Assembly: GCA_945936135.1 (NCBI GenBank)
Contig: CAMESG010000003.1
Location: forward strand, 1-64,000
Origin: an uncultured Mollicutes bacterium
Lineage (GTDB): Bacteria > Bacillota_I > Bacilli_A > RFN20 > CAG-826
Reading direction: 5' to 3'
Length of the DNA stretch: 64,000 bases
Notes under the pieces: generated by a model
Seen by the model: the letters and a program-made list of their open reading frames with translations, nothing else
Databases searched by the model: none
Told to the model about the DNA's origin: nothing
Part shown: positions 26,136 to 34,823 of the stretch, piece by piece
How positions within the stretch are numbered: position 1 is the stretch's first letter
Layout: each line of letters begins with the position of its first letter
Made by a program: the position numbers and the translations under genes

Positions 26136-26897
26136 TTAGCTTTCAAAGGTATAGTGTTTTTTAGCCTCACCGAAAGGTCTTTTGTATATCTTCTCAAGCA
26201 GTTCTTTCGTGATGACGGATTCGGCTTTTCCGAAGCAAGCAACCTTACCTTCGTCCAAAACGATTACGTTGCAATTAAGGTCCAACACCTGATTTGGATT
26301 GTGAGTTGTGAAAACGATTGTCTTGCCCTCGGTTTGTAGGTCGCTAAAGATCTTCAGGAGCTTGCTTTGGTTTCCGAAGTCCAACGCAGACATCGGCTCG
26401 TCGAAGACCATGACGTCGCTTTCCTGGACCAAGGCGCGGCAAATGAAGCAAAGCTGACGCTCCCCACCGCTGATTTTGGTAATGCTTTTGCCTAGCAAAT
26501 GGGTTATTCCAAGTTTTTCGGCATATTCGTTGCACTTTATATAGTCCGCTTCTTCAGGTCCTTTACCGATCGGCAGATAAGGGCTTCTACCAAAAAGGAT
26601 GAATTCCCGGACGGAATAATCGATGTTGATCGACACCGATTGGGAGATATAGGCCAGCTTCTTCGCGAATTCTCGGTTCGTATAGTCATCGACGCGTTTA
26701 GATTCGATTTTGATTTCGCCTTCCAGAGGTTTGTTGATGCCGATGAGGCAGTCCAAAAGCGTGCTCTTCCCACTGCCGTTCGCGCCCAATATGGCGTTGA
26801 TCGTATTGGCTTCGATGGACAAATCCAATCCATTAAGGACTTTAATGTCCTTCTCATATTCGAAGGATAGGTTTCTGATTTCGATGATGTTGCTCAT
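26136..26897 (-). CDS. ABC transporter ATPase, iron/siderophore/cobalamin type
   Basis: A 253-aa FepC/FecE-like ATPase: Walker A GANGSGKST at 38-46, Q-loop ISQS, signature ISGGERQ, Walker B VMVFDEP and the switch His in FTTHNPNQ. It couples ATP hydrolysis to import by the FecCD-type permease encoded upstream, whose stop overlaps this start as ATGA. It is the last gene of a four-gene operon (HEPN protein, binding lipoprotein, permease, ATPase). The substrate, probably a chelated metal, cannot be told from the ATPase. Confidence 0.92.
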   Translation of the reverse strand: MSNIIEIRNLSFEYEKDIKVLNGLDLSIEANTINAILGANGSGKSTLLDCLIGINKPLEGEIKIESKRVDDYTNREFAKKLAYISQSVSINIDYSVREFILFGRSPYLPIGKGPEEADYIKCNEYAEKLGITHLLGKSITKISGGERQLCFICRALVQESDVMVFDEPMSALDFGNQSKLLKIFSDLQTEGKTIVFTTHNPNQVLDLNCNVIVLDEGKVACFGKAESVITKELLEKIYKRPFGEAKKHYTFES

Positions 26898-27907
26898 TGC
26901 AAATCCTTCCTCCTTTTGAATATCGAGAACAAGAATAGGGGCGTCCCAATGATCCCCGTGATGACGCTTAACGGAATCTCATTTGGCGCTATGCTGCGGG
27001 CCAGCATATCGCAAAGGACCAAGAAGACGGCACCGAAGAGCATCGATACGGGGACGACTTTTTTGTTGTCGCTTCCGACTATTAGACGCACCAAATTGGG
27101 TATGACAAGGCCAATCCATCCGATGGTGCCGCTTATCGATACCGACACCGCCGTTAGGATGGTCGCCACAACGATGAGGATGATGGTCATGGCGTTGTAG
27201 TTGACGCCCATGGCTTTCGACTCCTTCCGGCCGAGGGAAACGATATTAAGCCTCCAAGATAGGATAAGGGCGATGGCGCCCCCCACCGCAGTCACGGGCA
27301 AAATCACCCAAAAGTCATTGAGATTCGTCTTCGATAGATCACCTAATAGCCAAAATGTCATCTCGGCGAGTTTCATCTCGTTGTCGGCCAAATACTTCAT
27401 CAAGCCGACGAGGGATGACATCAGACCCCCTACCGCCAAACCACAAAGGATAATAATCAGGTTCGATTTGTTGCCGAACGCTTTGGAAATCAACATGGTC
27501 AAAAGGACGGTGATGAAACCGCAGACGAAGGCGAATAGGCTCACTAGTCCTGTCGAAAATCCGACCAATATTCCAAAGCATGCGCCGACGCTGGCGCCGC
27601 TGCTTACACCCAGTATGTCGGGCGACACGAGCTTATTGTTGAAAATACTTTGGTAAATCGTGCCGCTGAGGGCAAGGGAACAGCCGACGCAAACCGCGAC
27701 CAAGGTCCTCGGAAGCCTCAGATTGAACAGGACGTTGAAAGATACGTCGTCGATGCGCTGCCCGAAGAAGAACCGGAACGTGTCGCCGAAGGATACCGCG
27801 TATCTGCCGACGCACATCGACAGGACGAACGAAAGCAAAAGGCCCAGGGCCAAGCCCCCAATGATGAGCCAGAACTTGAGCCTTTCCTTCCGATAGGTCT
27901 TATCCAT
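26894..27907 (-). CDS. FecCD-family ABC importer permease
   Basis: A 337-aa polytopic membrane protein of the FecCD/BtuC family with about ten hydrophobic segments. Family landmarks include LRLPRTLVAVCVG near residue 64, GLAVGGLMSSLVGL, TIGWIGLVIPNLVRL and the C-terminal NEIPLSVITGIIGTPLFLFS. It forms the channel of an importer for iron complexes, haem or cobalamin. Its start overlaps the end of the binding-protein gene by eight bases and its stop overlaps the ATPase start. Confidence 0.93.
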   Translation of the reverse strand: MDKTYRKERLKFWLIIGGLALGLLLSFVLSMCVGRYAVSFGDTFRFFFGQRIDDVSFNVLFNLRLPRTLVAVCVGCSLALSGTIYQSIFNNKLVSPDILGVSSGASVGACFGILVGFSTGLVSLFAFVCGFITVLLTMLISKAFGNKSNLIIILCGLAVGGLMSSLVGLMKYLADNEMKLAEMTFWLLGDLSKTNLNDFWVILPVTAVGGAIALILSWRLNIVSLGRKESKAMGVNYNAMTIILIVVATILTAVSVSISGTIGWIGLVIPNLVRLIVGSDNKKVVPVSMLFGAVFLVLCDMLARSIAPNEIPLSVITGIIGTPLFLFSIFKRRKDLQ

Positions 27908-28964
27908 TGATCATGTTTTCCCCGGTTTTGGATAGCCCTTTGGACATGTTCTCCACGTCGGAGTCGGTTAAGTCATAGCCAAACCACTTTTTGATCGTGG
28001 ATTTCATCTCGGCGTTCATGTCGAACTCATAGGACGGATTGAAGAGGCTCGCCGTGTATTTGAGCATCAACGATGTCTCCGCGCCCACGTTCTCGATGCC
28101 CTGCATGCATACTGGGATGTGATAGACGCGACCTTCCTTGTTGCAGTCGAGGGCGGACCACACGGGCGATTCCGCAAGGGATTGGAAGAGGTTGGTCTGG
28201 TAGGAGCCACCGATCATCATGGCGCATGGATTGAGCTTCACCATTTCTTCGTCAGAGACCTTGTGGACGTTGAGGACCTCGTATTTCTCGGTCGCCAGGC
28301 GGACGTTGGCGACGTCATAGATCCTAGAGATCATCGAGTTGCCTCCGTCGGAATAATAGAGGCCCTTGGATTTCTCACCGTTGACGTAATAGACGGCCTT
28401 TTCGCTGTTCACGTCGCCAATCTTGGATTTGATGTCCTGGATTGTGCCCTTGACTTCGTCGATCCAGGCATCGGCCTTCTGCTTCGCTTCGGGAAAGATC
28501 TGAGCGAGAATCTTCGGCAGATCGTAGACTTCGTCATCGAAGGCCCCTGTTGGGGAATATTGATGGACACCGATGACGGGAAGGCCGGCCTGGCGCAATG
28601 CGGGCGCGGTTTCGGTGTCCTGGATGATGACGAGGTCGATGCCGTCACTCAGAAGCTCTTCCGCGCTCACGCTGTAGGAATAGGCCTTGTAGTTAGCTGC
28701 CGCGGGGTAAAGTTCCTTGACCCAAGTGTTGTATGTGAAGGAACGATAGGTCCCGGTGATTTTGCTGCCAAGGCCAAAGGCGATCATCATGTCGGTCGCG
28801 CTTTGGGAGATGGCGGCCACTTTCTTCACGTTCTTCGGGACGATGACTTCCGTCCCTTCCATGTCGGTGACTTTGATGGTGTCGGACTGGGCTTCGCCGT
28901 TGCCGCATCCTGCAAGGGTGGCGAAAGCAAGTGCAAGCGGAATCAGTTTCATTGGTTTTTTCAT
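27900..28964 (-). CDS. Substrate-binding lipoprotein of the metal-complex importer
   Basis: A 354-aa protein with a lipoprotein signal (KKPMKLIPLALAFATLAGC; lipid-modified Cys at about residue 20) and a type III periplasmic-binding fold (VTDMEGTEVIVPKNVKKVAAI ... GIDLVIIQDTETAPAL ... LNPCAMMIGGS). In a Gram-positive cell it would be tethered outside the membrane and deliver its ligand to the FecCD permease. The start at 28964 has AAGGAG at good spacing; longer upstream reading overlaps the HEPN gene. It begins 11 bases after the HEPN gene's stop, so both are probably on one mRNA. The ligand is unknown. Confidence 0.9.
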   Translation of the reverse strand: MKKPMKLIPLALAFATLAGCGNGEAQSDTIKVTDMEGTEVIVPKNVKKVAAISQSATDMMIAFGLGSKITGTYRSFTYNTWVKELYPAAANYKAYSYSVSAEELLSDGIDLVIIQDTETAPALRQAGLPVIGVHQYSPTGAFDDEVYDLPKILAQIFPEAKQKADAWIDEVKGTIQDIKSKIGDVNSEKAVYYVNGEKSKGLYYSDGGNSMISRIYDVANVRLATEKYEVLNVHKVSDEEMVKLNPCAMMIGGSYQTNLFQSLAESPVWSALDCNKEGRVYHIPVCMQGIENVGAETSLMLKYTASLFNPSYEFDMNAEMKSTIKKWFGYDLTDSDVENMSKGLSKTGENMING

Positions 28965-28975
28965 GGGTTTTCTCC

Positions 28976-30727
28976 TTATTCGTATTCGTGGTATTGGACC
29001 AGGCGGTTGCCGTGGCATCTTGGCTTCTTCTTGGGTTCGCCTCCGAGAACCTGCAGGAAGTTCGGGGAATCCAGATATTCGGCGATGGTGAGCTTTGCTT
29101 GGGGCGAAACCTCTTCGATGCCGGACAGGGCCATCCCTTTTGCGGAATGGAATCGATAGACGTTGTATCTGGTCAGGGAATCGTCGTCCGTGAACCAAGC
29201 AAGAGCATCCTCAACCTCTTCGGTGACGTAGCTATGCTCGATGCGTTGCATGGTCTTGCCATAGGCAACCCAATCGAACCGGAGGCCCTTCAGAGGCGCG
29301 CTCCAAGTCTTGCATAACGCCTTAAATTTCATGTCGACGAGTTGCTCTGCCATGCGCATCTTGACGTCTTCCTGAAGGCTTTCCGCAACCTCGGGATCGC
29401 TCTCTCTAAGCGCGATGACAAGCCTCTTGAACACGTCGATGCAGTCGAGGAGTTCAATCCTCCTAAAGGAGGTATCCGTCATGCCGACATAGTCGCCAAA
29501 GATGGAACCGTGGGCGAAGAAATTCCTGAGGAACAACGTGTCTTCGATGAGCCCCTGCTCCACCCCTGCCACCTGCAGGGATTCCTTGATCGTTGAGTAT
29601 TTTGAGAACCGTTCGATCTCCTCGCGGTGCCTGATCCTGAGGTTCCATTCCAGATTCAGGATCGCATAGAGGGCTTGGGACACCGCTCCTTGGTAGACCA
29701 TCCTTTGGTCCGAGACAGCCTTCCCGAGAAGGATGACGTGGATGTTCTTGTCTACGTAGAATTTCGCTTTGTTGAGCTTTGGGAACAGCTTCTTGTCATC
29801 TTCGCTGAGCGAGTTCCGGTCGAATCTCCTGACTCCTTTTCGATATAGATAGGCCACGAAGAGGAACGGAGGGACCTGGTTCGCGCATTCGATGAAATAC
29901 GCTTCATCCGCGATCTCCAATTCGTATTCTTCCGCGAAATAGACGTGGTAGTTCGAACCTTTTTGGATCGTTAATTTCCCGTCCTTCCAGGATCCCCGGG
30001 CCCGATAGAGGGCGCCTTTCGGCTGGCTGTAGTATTGGAATTCGTCGGGCGTTCCCTTGAGTCTGAAGGCGTATTCGCCCCATATGGAGGAATAGACATC
30101 GTCACCCTTGATGGCCCTGATCTCATGCTCGAAATCGTTTCCCAGTCTTTGTTCCAGCGTGACTGGGTAATCCTTGCCCCTGGCGAACTTGTAGTCGTTC
30201 CAAAGGGGGATCCTTCCCACAAATGGGGAGATTCCGGACGCCATCAGCTGGGCGACCATTTCCTTGTTTCCCATGCAAAGCAATATGGCGAGCATGCCAG
30301 CAAGCGTCAGTTTGTTTCCATCCACTACATACGGCAATTCGCGATAGTTCCAATTTGGGATGTTGCGCATGAACGTGGCGTCGATGGATTCGGTCATGGC
30401 GCTGACCTTGGCAAAGGCGTGCATGCAGGTGCTTCTTATCCCCGCGAGCTTCCCGCAGAATCCGGGGAAGCCTTCCAGGCCGAATGATTTGTCCACCGCC
30501 CTACCAACCACCGGGAAGACCTTCTTGAAGAGTTCATACTGATCCTTTGTGCCTTCGAGTTGGAGCTCTTGCCCGAACACCCCCTTGAAGAGACGTTCGA
30601 GGTTTGAGAGATAGGCACCGAGGAGGGCCTTAAGATTGATAAGTTCGTTCCATTTCTCAGGATGGTTCGTGAAAACCTCCGAGATCGGCAACTTAAGATC
30701 GTCGAGATCGTATTCGAGTTTTTGCAT
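28976..30727 (-). CDS. HEPN-like protein with two R-x4-H motifs
   Basis: A 583-aa soluble protein. Residues 401-406 (RNFFAH) within IEDTLFLRNFFAHGSIFG are a textbook HEPN RNase motif in a helical context. A second R-x4-H, RSTCMH at 98-103, lies near the N-terminus. HEPN proteins of defence and abortive-infection systems usually cleave RNA as dimers; two motifs in one chain would allow an intramolecular pair, as in Cas13, though the chain is much shorter and no CRISPR array is present. The start at 30727 has AAAGGAG; longer reading upstream lacks support. It heads an operon with a metal-complex importer, an unusual pairing. The middle of the protein is not recognised. Confidence 0.68.
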   Translation of the reverse strand: MQKLEYDLDDLKLPISEVFTNHPEKWNELINLKALLGAYLSNLERLFKGVFGQELQLEGTKDQYELFKKVFPVVGRAVDKSFGLEGFPGFCGKLAGIRSTCMHAFAKVSAMTESIDATFMRNIPNWNYRELPYVVDGNKLTLAGMLAILLCMGNKEMVAQLMASGISPFVGRIPLWNDYKFARGKDYPVTLEQRLGNDFEHEIRAIKGDDVYSSIWGEYAFRLKGTPDEFQYYSQPKGALYRARGSWKDGKLTIQKGSNYHVYFAEEYELEIADEAYFIECANQVPPFLFVAYLYRKGVRRFDRNSLSEDDKKLFPKLNKAKFYVDKNIHVILLGKAVSDQRMVYQGAVSQALYAILNLEWNLRIRHREEIERFSKYSTIKESLQVAGVEQGLIEDTLFLRNFFAHGSIFGDYVGMTDTSFRRIELLDCIDVFKRLVIALRESDPEVAESLQEDVKMRMAEQLVDMKFKALCKTWSAPLKGLRFDWVAYGKTMQRIEHSYVTEEVEDALAWFTDDDSLTRYNVYRFHSAKGMALSGIEEVSPQAKLTIAEYLDSPNFLQVLGGEPKKKPRCHGNRLVQYHEYE

Positions 30728-30937
30728 CGCTGCGTTCTCCTTTCTGGCAATTAGTTTCGGGCCCGAATTCGCCCGGTTTGCCTTACGGGCATAGATTAGT
30801 CCGAATGCGCGAATCCGTGTGATTTTGTCCCAGAAACGGTTACAAAAGTCGGAAAGTCGCAAAGGTGGGGTTGATTCGTCATTGATTATACGCCTGCATA
30901 CGCGTTCTAAAAATCGGAAAAGCACGAGGTTTGCAAA

Positions 30938-30957
30938 GAAAAAGGGGACATCCCCCG
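30938..30957 (-). terminator. Terminator of the small HTH gene
   Basis: On the minus strand GGGG-ATGT-CCCC (with a flanking G) is followed by TTTTTCTTTG, directly after the stop codon of the 70-aa HTH gene. Confidence 0.7.
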
Positions 30958-30962
30958 AGTTT

Positions 30963-31175
30963 TCACTCGATGGATATCACCCGTATTTCAAGCATCGCGC
31001 AAATCCTGAAGAAGGTCTCTATGTCGGTTCCATGATTGAGGATCCGGGAGACGGTCTTGCGGGAAGCGCCCAGTGCCTTGCCGAAGTTGGCTTGGTTCCT
31101 GTAGCGGTCTTTGATGCGACACTTGATCTCTTCCATGACATGCGCGGAAGAGCATTCGTCAGCGATTAAGCGCAT
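30963..31175 (-). CDS. Small Xre-type DNA-binding protein
   Basis: A 70-aa protein made almost entirely of one helix-turn-helix: RNQANFGKALGASRKTVSRIL followed by DIETFFRICAMLEI. GGAGGAGG precedes the ATG. It lies between the AAA-ATPase gene (59 bases upstream) and the HEPN gene (235 bases downstream) and has its own terminator, so it is probably a regulator of one of these modules. Which one cannot be decided from sequence. Confidence 0.78.
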   Translation of the reverse strand: MRLIADECSSAHVMEEIKCRIKDRYRNQANFGKALGASRKTVSRILNHGTDIETFFRICAMLEIRVISIE

Positions 31176-31233
31176 AGGCGGTACCTCCTCCGCATGCCCG
31201 AGGGCTAAAAGGAAGACCTGCTGACGGGAATGA

Positions 31234-32412
31234 TTATATATTAAGGTTAGGGTCCTTTACCAACGCACGCATGAGCTCGATGGAGCGGATGAGTTCTTCT
31301 TTCGTCGGTTCTTCCTTCCCTTCGTTTGCGTGGTGGAACCAGTTTCGGATATAGATCGGCAGCGTCCGGTAGTTATTTGGCTTGCCGTGTGATACGAACG
31401 ACCATGTCTTTCGGTGGTCGGGTTTCAGGCAAAGCGGATGGAGGCGAACCGCACGATCCAAATCCGAGATGGCTTGTTTGCCGATGAGGTCCGCAAATCT
31501 CATAAGCAACTGGTCGTGGTAGTCATAGGAAGGCATGCCAAAGATAACGTAATCCAATTCGGCATAGGTCGGCTTTGGAAGCAATAGACCCATCAAATCA
31601 ATGGGTTTGGCATTGATTTTGCCGTTTTCTTTATAAAGACGAACGATCAACGTATCGCCCTTCCCGATCAACGATTCAAGGACTCTTTCGGAGTGCGTGG
31701 CAACGAATAGTTGGAGTTCCTTGTCTTCATTGGTCTTGATCATTTCGGATATAACGTCCACCACTACCTGCTGCCATTTTGGGTGCAGGGAGGTTTCTGG
31801 TTCATCTAGCAAGACGAAATCAGTTCCTGCACGTAAGTTCTTCAATTCGCGAAGTTTAAGCAGAATCTCGATTTGGCCGGAGGAAAGCATGGAAAAATCA
31901 ATTTCCGGTTTCACTCCATTGATAGATCGGGACACCTCGCCGCCACAGCTGATCTTTTTTATATCTCCGGACATGAAGATTTCTTTTAAGCGTTCATCTT
32001 GGAGAAGTTCCAGGATGGGTTCCGCTTGAACTGGAGTATTGGCTGGGACGTTCCTTGGCGCTGCAAACACATTAAGTCCGCCAGTTGGTTCTTCCCCTCT
32101 GGTCTCAAGAAGCTCTTTGCCTGTAATCAATTTGTAAATATCGTTCATTGCCTCCGTATGTAAACTGTTTTGACGGAGAAACAGTGCATCGGTTTGCTTT
32201 CCAGCAAGGATGTTATAGGGTTGCTCTTTGTCGATGATGTAATCGCTTTTCTCGTAATTAAATAGCTCGGTGAGCAAAGTGGTTTTGCCACATCCGTTTT
32301 CACCAATGAAAGCAACGACGGAATAGGGTTCATTTGTGACGGGATTGATCAACGAGAGATAAATGTCGCCTAAGATGGGATGACTTTTGATGTTTATTTG
32401 AGCAAGGCGCAT
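31234..32412 (-). CDS. AAA/ABC-type ATPase of a defence module
   Basis: A 392-aa SMC/OLD-like ATPase: Walker A GENGCGKT at 37-44, signature-like LSSGQ at 176-180, Walker B LLDEPETSLHP at 201-211 and an ATHSERVL switch region. Near the C-terminus, IRNWFHH (Arg356, His360-His361) resembles the R-x(3-4)-H motif of HEPN domains. ATPases of this type pair with a nuclease in several anti-phage systems (for example PtuA with PtuB in Septu); the likely partner here is the PDDEXK protein encoded 82 bases upstream. AAAGGAGG precedes the ATG. The exact system name cannot be assigned. Confidence 0.8.
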   Translation of the reverse strand: MRLAQINIKSHPILGDIYLSLINPVTNEPYSVVAFIGENGCGKTTLLTELFNYEKSDYIIDKEQPYNILAGKQTDALFLRQNSLHTEAMNDIYKLITGKELLETRGEEPTGGLNVFAAPRNVPANTPVQAEPILELLQDERLKEIFMSGDIKKISCGGEVSRSINGVKPEIDFSMLSSGQIEILLKLRELKNLRAGTDFVLLDEPETSLHPKWQQVVVDVISEMIKTNEDKELQLFVATHSERVLESLIGKGDTLIVRLYKENGKINAKPIDLMGLLLPKPTYAELDYVIFGMPSYDYHDQLLMRFADLIGKQAISDLDRAVRLHPLCLKPDHRKTWSFVSHGKPNNYRTLPIYIRNWFHHANEGKEEPTKEELIRSIELMRALVKDPNLNI

Positions 32413-32494
32413 GATTGTACCTCCTTTGCCGTTTGGGATATTTTCTGCCTCTTCTTACGCAAAGGACGATAGATGAGGAAAACGGCTTAATCTC

Positions 32495-32953
32495 TTATTT
32501 TGTTTTGCTTGAATACAATAACTGCCAAGCGTCTTTATCGGATTCGTTTACTTCAAATCGACGCATAGAACTATCGTTGTGAGCTTGACCTTTGCGTCCA
32601 GGGGTCTTTAACCAACGCGCATGGCCTTCTTTCACGGTCTTTGCAACAACTGCGCTGGGAACGATGAAATATTCAGGATTCTCCATGCCATTCAGGCTAA
32701 TGAATACGTAGAAGATATGGTCGCCGATGATATCTTCGCATTTCTTATTAAGAAGAAAACTTCTTTGTTTCTTCTCACTGGCTTTGACTTGAATCGCAAT
32801 CTGGTTTGAAGGATTGGCCCTTTCTAAGGCAAGGAGGTCGAACATGGGAGTGTTGGACATAGGAACGGCCACGGAGAAGCCACGTCTCTCCAGTTCCGCT
32901 GCGACGAAGTATTCGCCACAGTTGCCAATGCTAATGCTTGGGTTGTCTTTCAT
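32495..32953 (-). CDS. PD-(D/E)xK nuclease-like protein
   Basis: A 152-aa protein with the core of a PD-(D/E)xK fold: Glu14 (GNCGEYFVAAEL), Asp39 (NTPMFDLLA) and Gln55-x-Lys57 (IAIQVKAS). This spacing is typical of small restriction-like nucleases and Holliday-junction-resolvase-like proteins. It starts nine bases after the Xre gene and precedes the ATPase gene, giving a compact regulator-nuclease-ATPase set. Cleavage target is unknown. Confidence 0.75.
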   Translation of the reverse strand: MKDNPSISIGNCGEYFVAAELERRGFSVAVPMSNTPMFDLLALERANPSNQIAIQVKASEKKQRSFLLNKKCEDIIGDHIFYVFISLNGMENPEYFIVPSAVVAKTVKEGHARWLKTPGRKGQAHNDSSMRRFEVNESDKDAWQLLYSSKTK

Positions 32954-32962
32954 ATCGATCCC

Positions 32963-33256
32963 CTACTTTTCGGTGACTTTGGATTTGATGATTTTTGCGG
33001 CACTCAAAAGCGTCGCGGTCTCTTCTGCATCGAAAAGCTCCATATCATCATTAGATAATAGGTAATCAATAGATGCGCCCAAGGCTTTGGAAATCTTTCT
33101 GAGGTTTTCCCAGTCTGGGCGACTGTTGCCGTGTTCCCAACGGTTAACAGAGACGGGGTCAACGCTCAAGATATCGGCTAAAGCCTTTTGTGACATATTT
33201 TTCGATTCGCGTGCCGTTGTGAGACGCACCCACGGTTCAGGATTCTGGATCGGCAT
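32963..33256 (-). CDS. Xre-family regulator of the PDDEXK-ATPase module
   Basis: A 97-aa protein with a helix-turn-helix: MSQKALADILSVDPVSVNRW, then RPDWENLRKISKALGASIDYL. The ATG at 33256 is chosen because GGAGG lies eight bases upstream; an in-frame ATG at 33304 lacks one. It is first in the operon with the nuclease and ATPase, the usual place of an autoregulating repressor of a defence module. Confidence 0.85.
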   Translation of the reverse strand: MPIQNPEPWVRLTTARESKNMSQKALADILSVDPVSVNRWEHGNSRPDWENLRKISKALGASIDYLLSNDDMELFDAEETATLLSAAKIIKSKVTEK

Positions 33257-33615
33257 AACTTTTCCTCCAAAAATTACACTTTCGGTTAAGCAACATATTG
33301 ACATTTAACAATAAGGATTCTAATATTTCCGTGTAAGATTCCACCGCCAAAATTAACAGGTTGTGAAATCTGACACAATTATGCGCTCAGCGCCAAGTCC
33401 ATGCAAGAGGGAATACGGCAACCAATGATGGAAAAGAGTATCTCGAATACGGCAACCGTTGTTGGAAAGCCTACTCCAAGCGGACTGTTCGTCTATGACA
33501 GCATCTCGGTCTGGCTCAAGAAAATCTACTTCGAATGGGTTACCGAAGGGCTGATCTGCACCACCCGGCACGGAGCCAGCATATGGGGATACCGCTTCCT
33601 CGATGAAAGGAAAGG
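33257..33615 (+). other. Non-coding region with a strong promoter and a short open fragment
   Basis: TTGACA at 33298-33303 and TAATAT at 33321-33326 with a 17-base spacer form a near-consensus plus-strand promoter. Downstream, an open frame from ATG 33401 runs into the insertion sequence at 33616 (about 72 codons, including SGLFVYDSISVWLKKIYFEW). It has no convincing RBS and no family I recognise; it may be the 5' part of a gene cut by the insertion. Confidence 0.4.
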
Positions 33616-34823
33616 AAACTCTATAGTGCACGTGAGGGATAAATCAGCATCAGAATTGGTATAATATCGGCGCCACGCTAAACTGCGGCGCAATTCTATT
33701 GAAAGAGCCTTTTGGCGAGCGTTTTCCTTCTCGAGACTTGGCGGTTTCGGGGAAACGCTCGCCAAAGGGCGGAACCGCCAAACATGAACAAAAGACAAAA
33801 AGAAGCCCTCAGGGGCAAATTTTCCGATGCCCTTATGTCGACTGACTTGATGGTCTCTACCATCTCGGAATGGTATGATGCCAAACATAGGAAGCCATCG
33901 AAATAAGAAGTGGATTTCATCAACTCCATCGTCATCGAGGAATGCCCGTTCTGCGGATCGAAGGAAATCAGAAGGGACGGGTTCAACAAGAAGACCGGCC
34001 CTGCAATCCGGGAATGCAAGACATGCGGCAGGAAGTTCAATCCGCTTGCCGGAACCATCTTCGACTCGAGGTAGATTCCGTTCTCGGAATGGATAGAGTT
34101 CCTTGTGCACCTTTTCCAGTTCCACTCCGTCAGAACAACCGCCTTTGACAATAGAAATGCGGTAACTACGGGGCTTTACTGGCTTTCCAAGGTTTTTCTT
34201 GTGGTCGACGACATCCAGTCAGGCATAGTCTTTTCCGGAAAGGTGTGGATCGACGAGACATACTTCCCCAGATGGAAGTCGGAATCCGCCACCAAAAACG
34301 GCAGGCTGCTTCGTGGACTGTCGAGAAATCAGTTCTGCGTATGCTCGGCGACAGACGGAAAGCGATGCGTGCTGTATCTTTGCGGCGTGGGAAAGCCAAG
34401 CTCCGCTAAGGCGCTGAGGGCATATGGCGGCGTCATCGCTCGCGGATCGATGGTCGTCCATGACGGAGACAGTTCGCACAAGGCATTGGTTGAAAGCCTT
34501 GGCCTTAAAGAAGAAATTCACACGACAACGGAGACAAAAGGAATCTCGGATGATAAAAACCCCATGGAACCGATCAATGAGGTCCATCGTTATCTGGCGG
34601 GATTCATCGGGGCGCACAACGGCTTCTCAAGGGAAGAGCTCCAGGGATGGCTCAATCTTTTCTGCTTCTACTGGAACACATACGGAAGTGCGTTCGAAAA
34701 GGCTCAGGCATTCATCGAATTGGCGGTGAAAAAGCGCACTAAATTGCGCTATCGTGACTGGAAAGATCCAGAAAACATCGATGAAGACTGACTCTTTTAT
34801 CCCTCACGTGCACTATAGAGTTT
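33616..34823 (+). mobile_element. IS1595/ISXO2-like insertion sequence
   Basis: Perfect 28-bp terminal inverted repeats lie at 33616-33643 and 34796-34823 (left end reads AAACTCTATAGTGCACGTGA). Between them is one transposase-like reading frame with an N-terminal zinc ribbon and an ISXO2-type DDE domain, broken by two stop codons. No target-site duplication is visible next to the repeats, which may mean an old insertion or later rearrangement. Perfect repeats with a broken transposase suggest it could be moved only in trans. Confidence 0.85.
33784..34791 (+). pseudogene. IS1595-family transposase with two in-frame stops
   Basis: The 335-codon frame starts MNKRQKEALRGKFSD. After a short helical N-terminus comes a zinc ribbon (CPFCGS ... 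CKTCGRKFN), then the ISXO2-like catalytic region with VWIDETYF, VVHDGDSSHK and NEVHRYLAGFIGAHNGF supplying the acidic and Asn/His positions. TAA at 33904-33906 and TAG at 34072-34074 interrupt the frame; the TAG replaces the Lys usual after FDSR in related proteins. The rest stays in frame for over 230 codons, so these look like point mutations in an old copy rather than a wrong frame. Confidence 0.82.

Noticed and set aside
28976-30727. Cas13-like effector because of two R-x4-H motifs
   Set aside because: The chain is only 583 aa, no CRISPR repeats or spacers were seen anywhere in the window, and no Cas1/Cas2 is present. Kept only as a HEPN protein.
33784-34791. Stop-codon reassignment explaining the two stops in the transposase
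   Set aside because: The stops are TAA and TAG, other genes here end with these same codons, and genes also end at TGA without internal TGA. Decay of the element is simpler.
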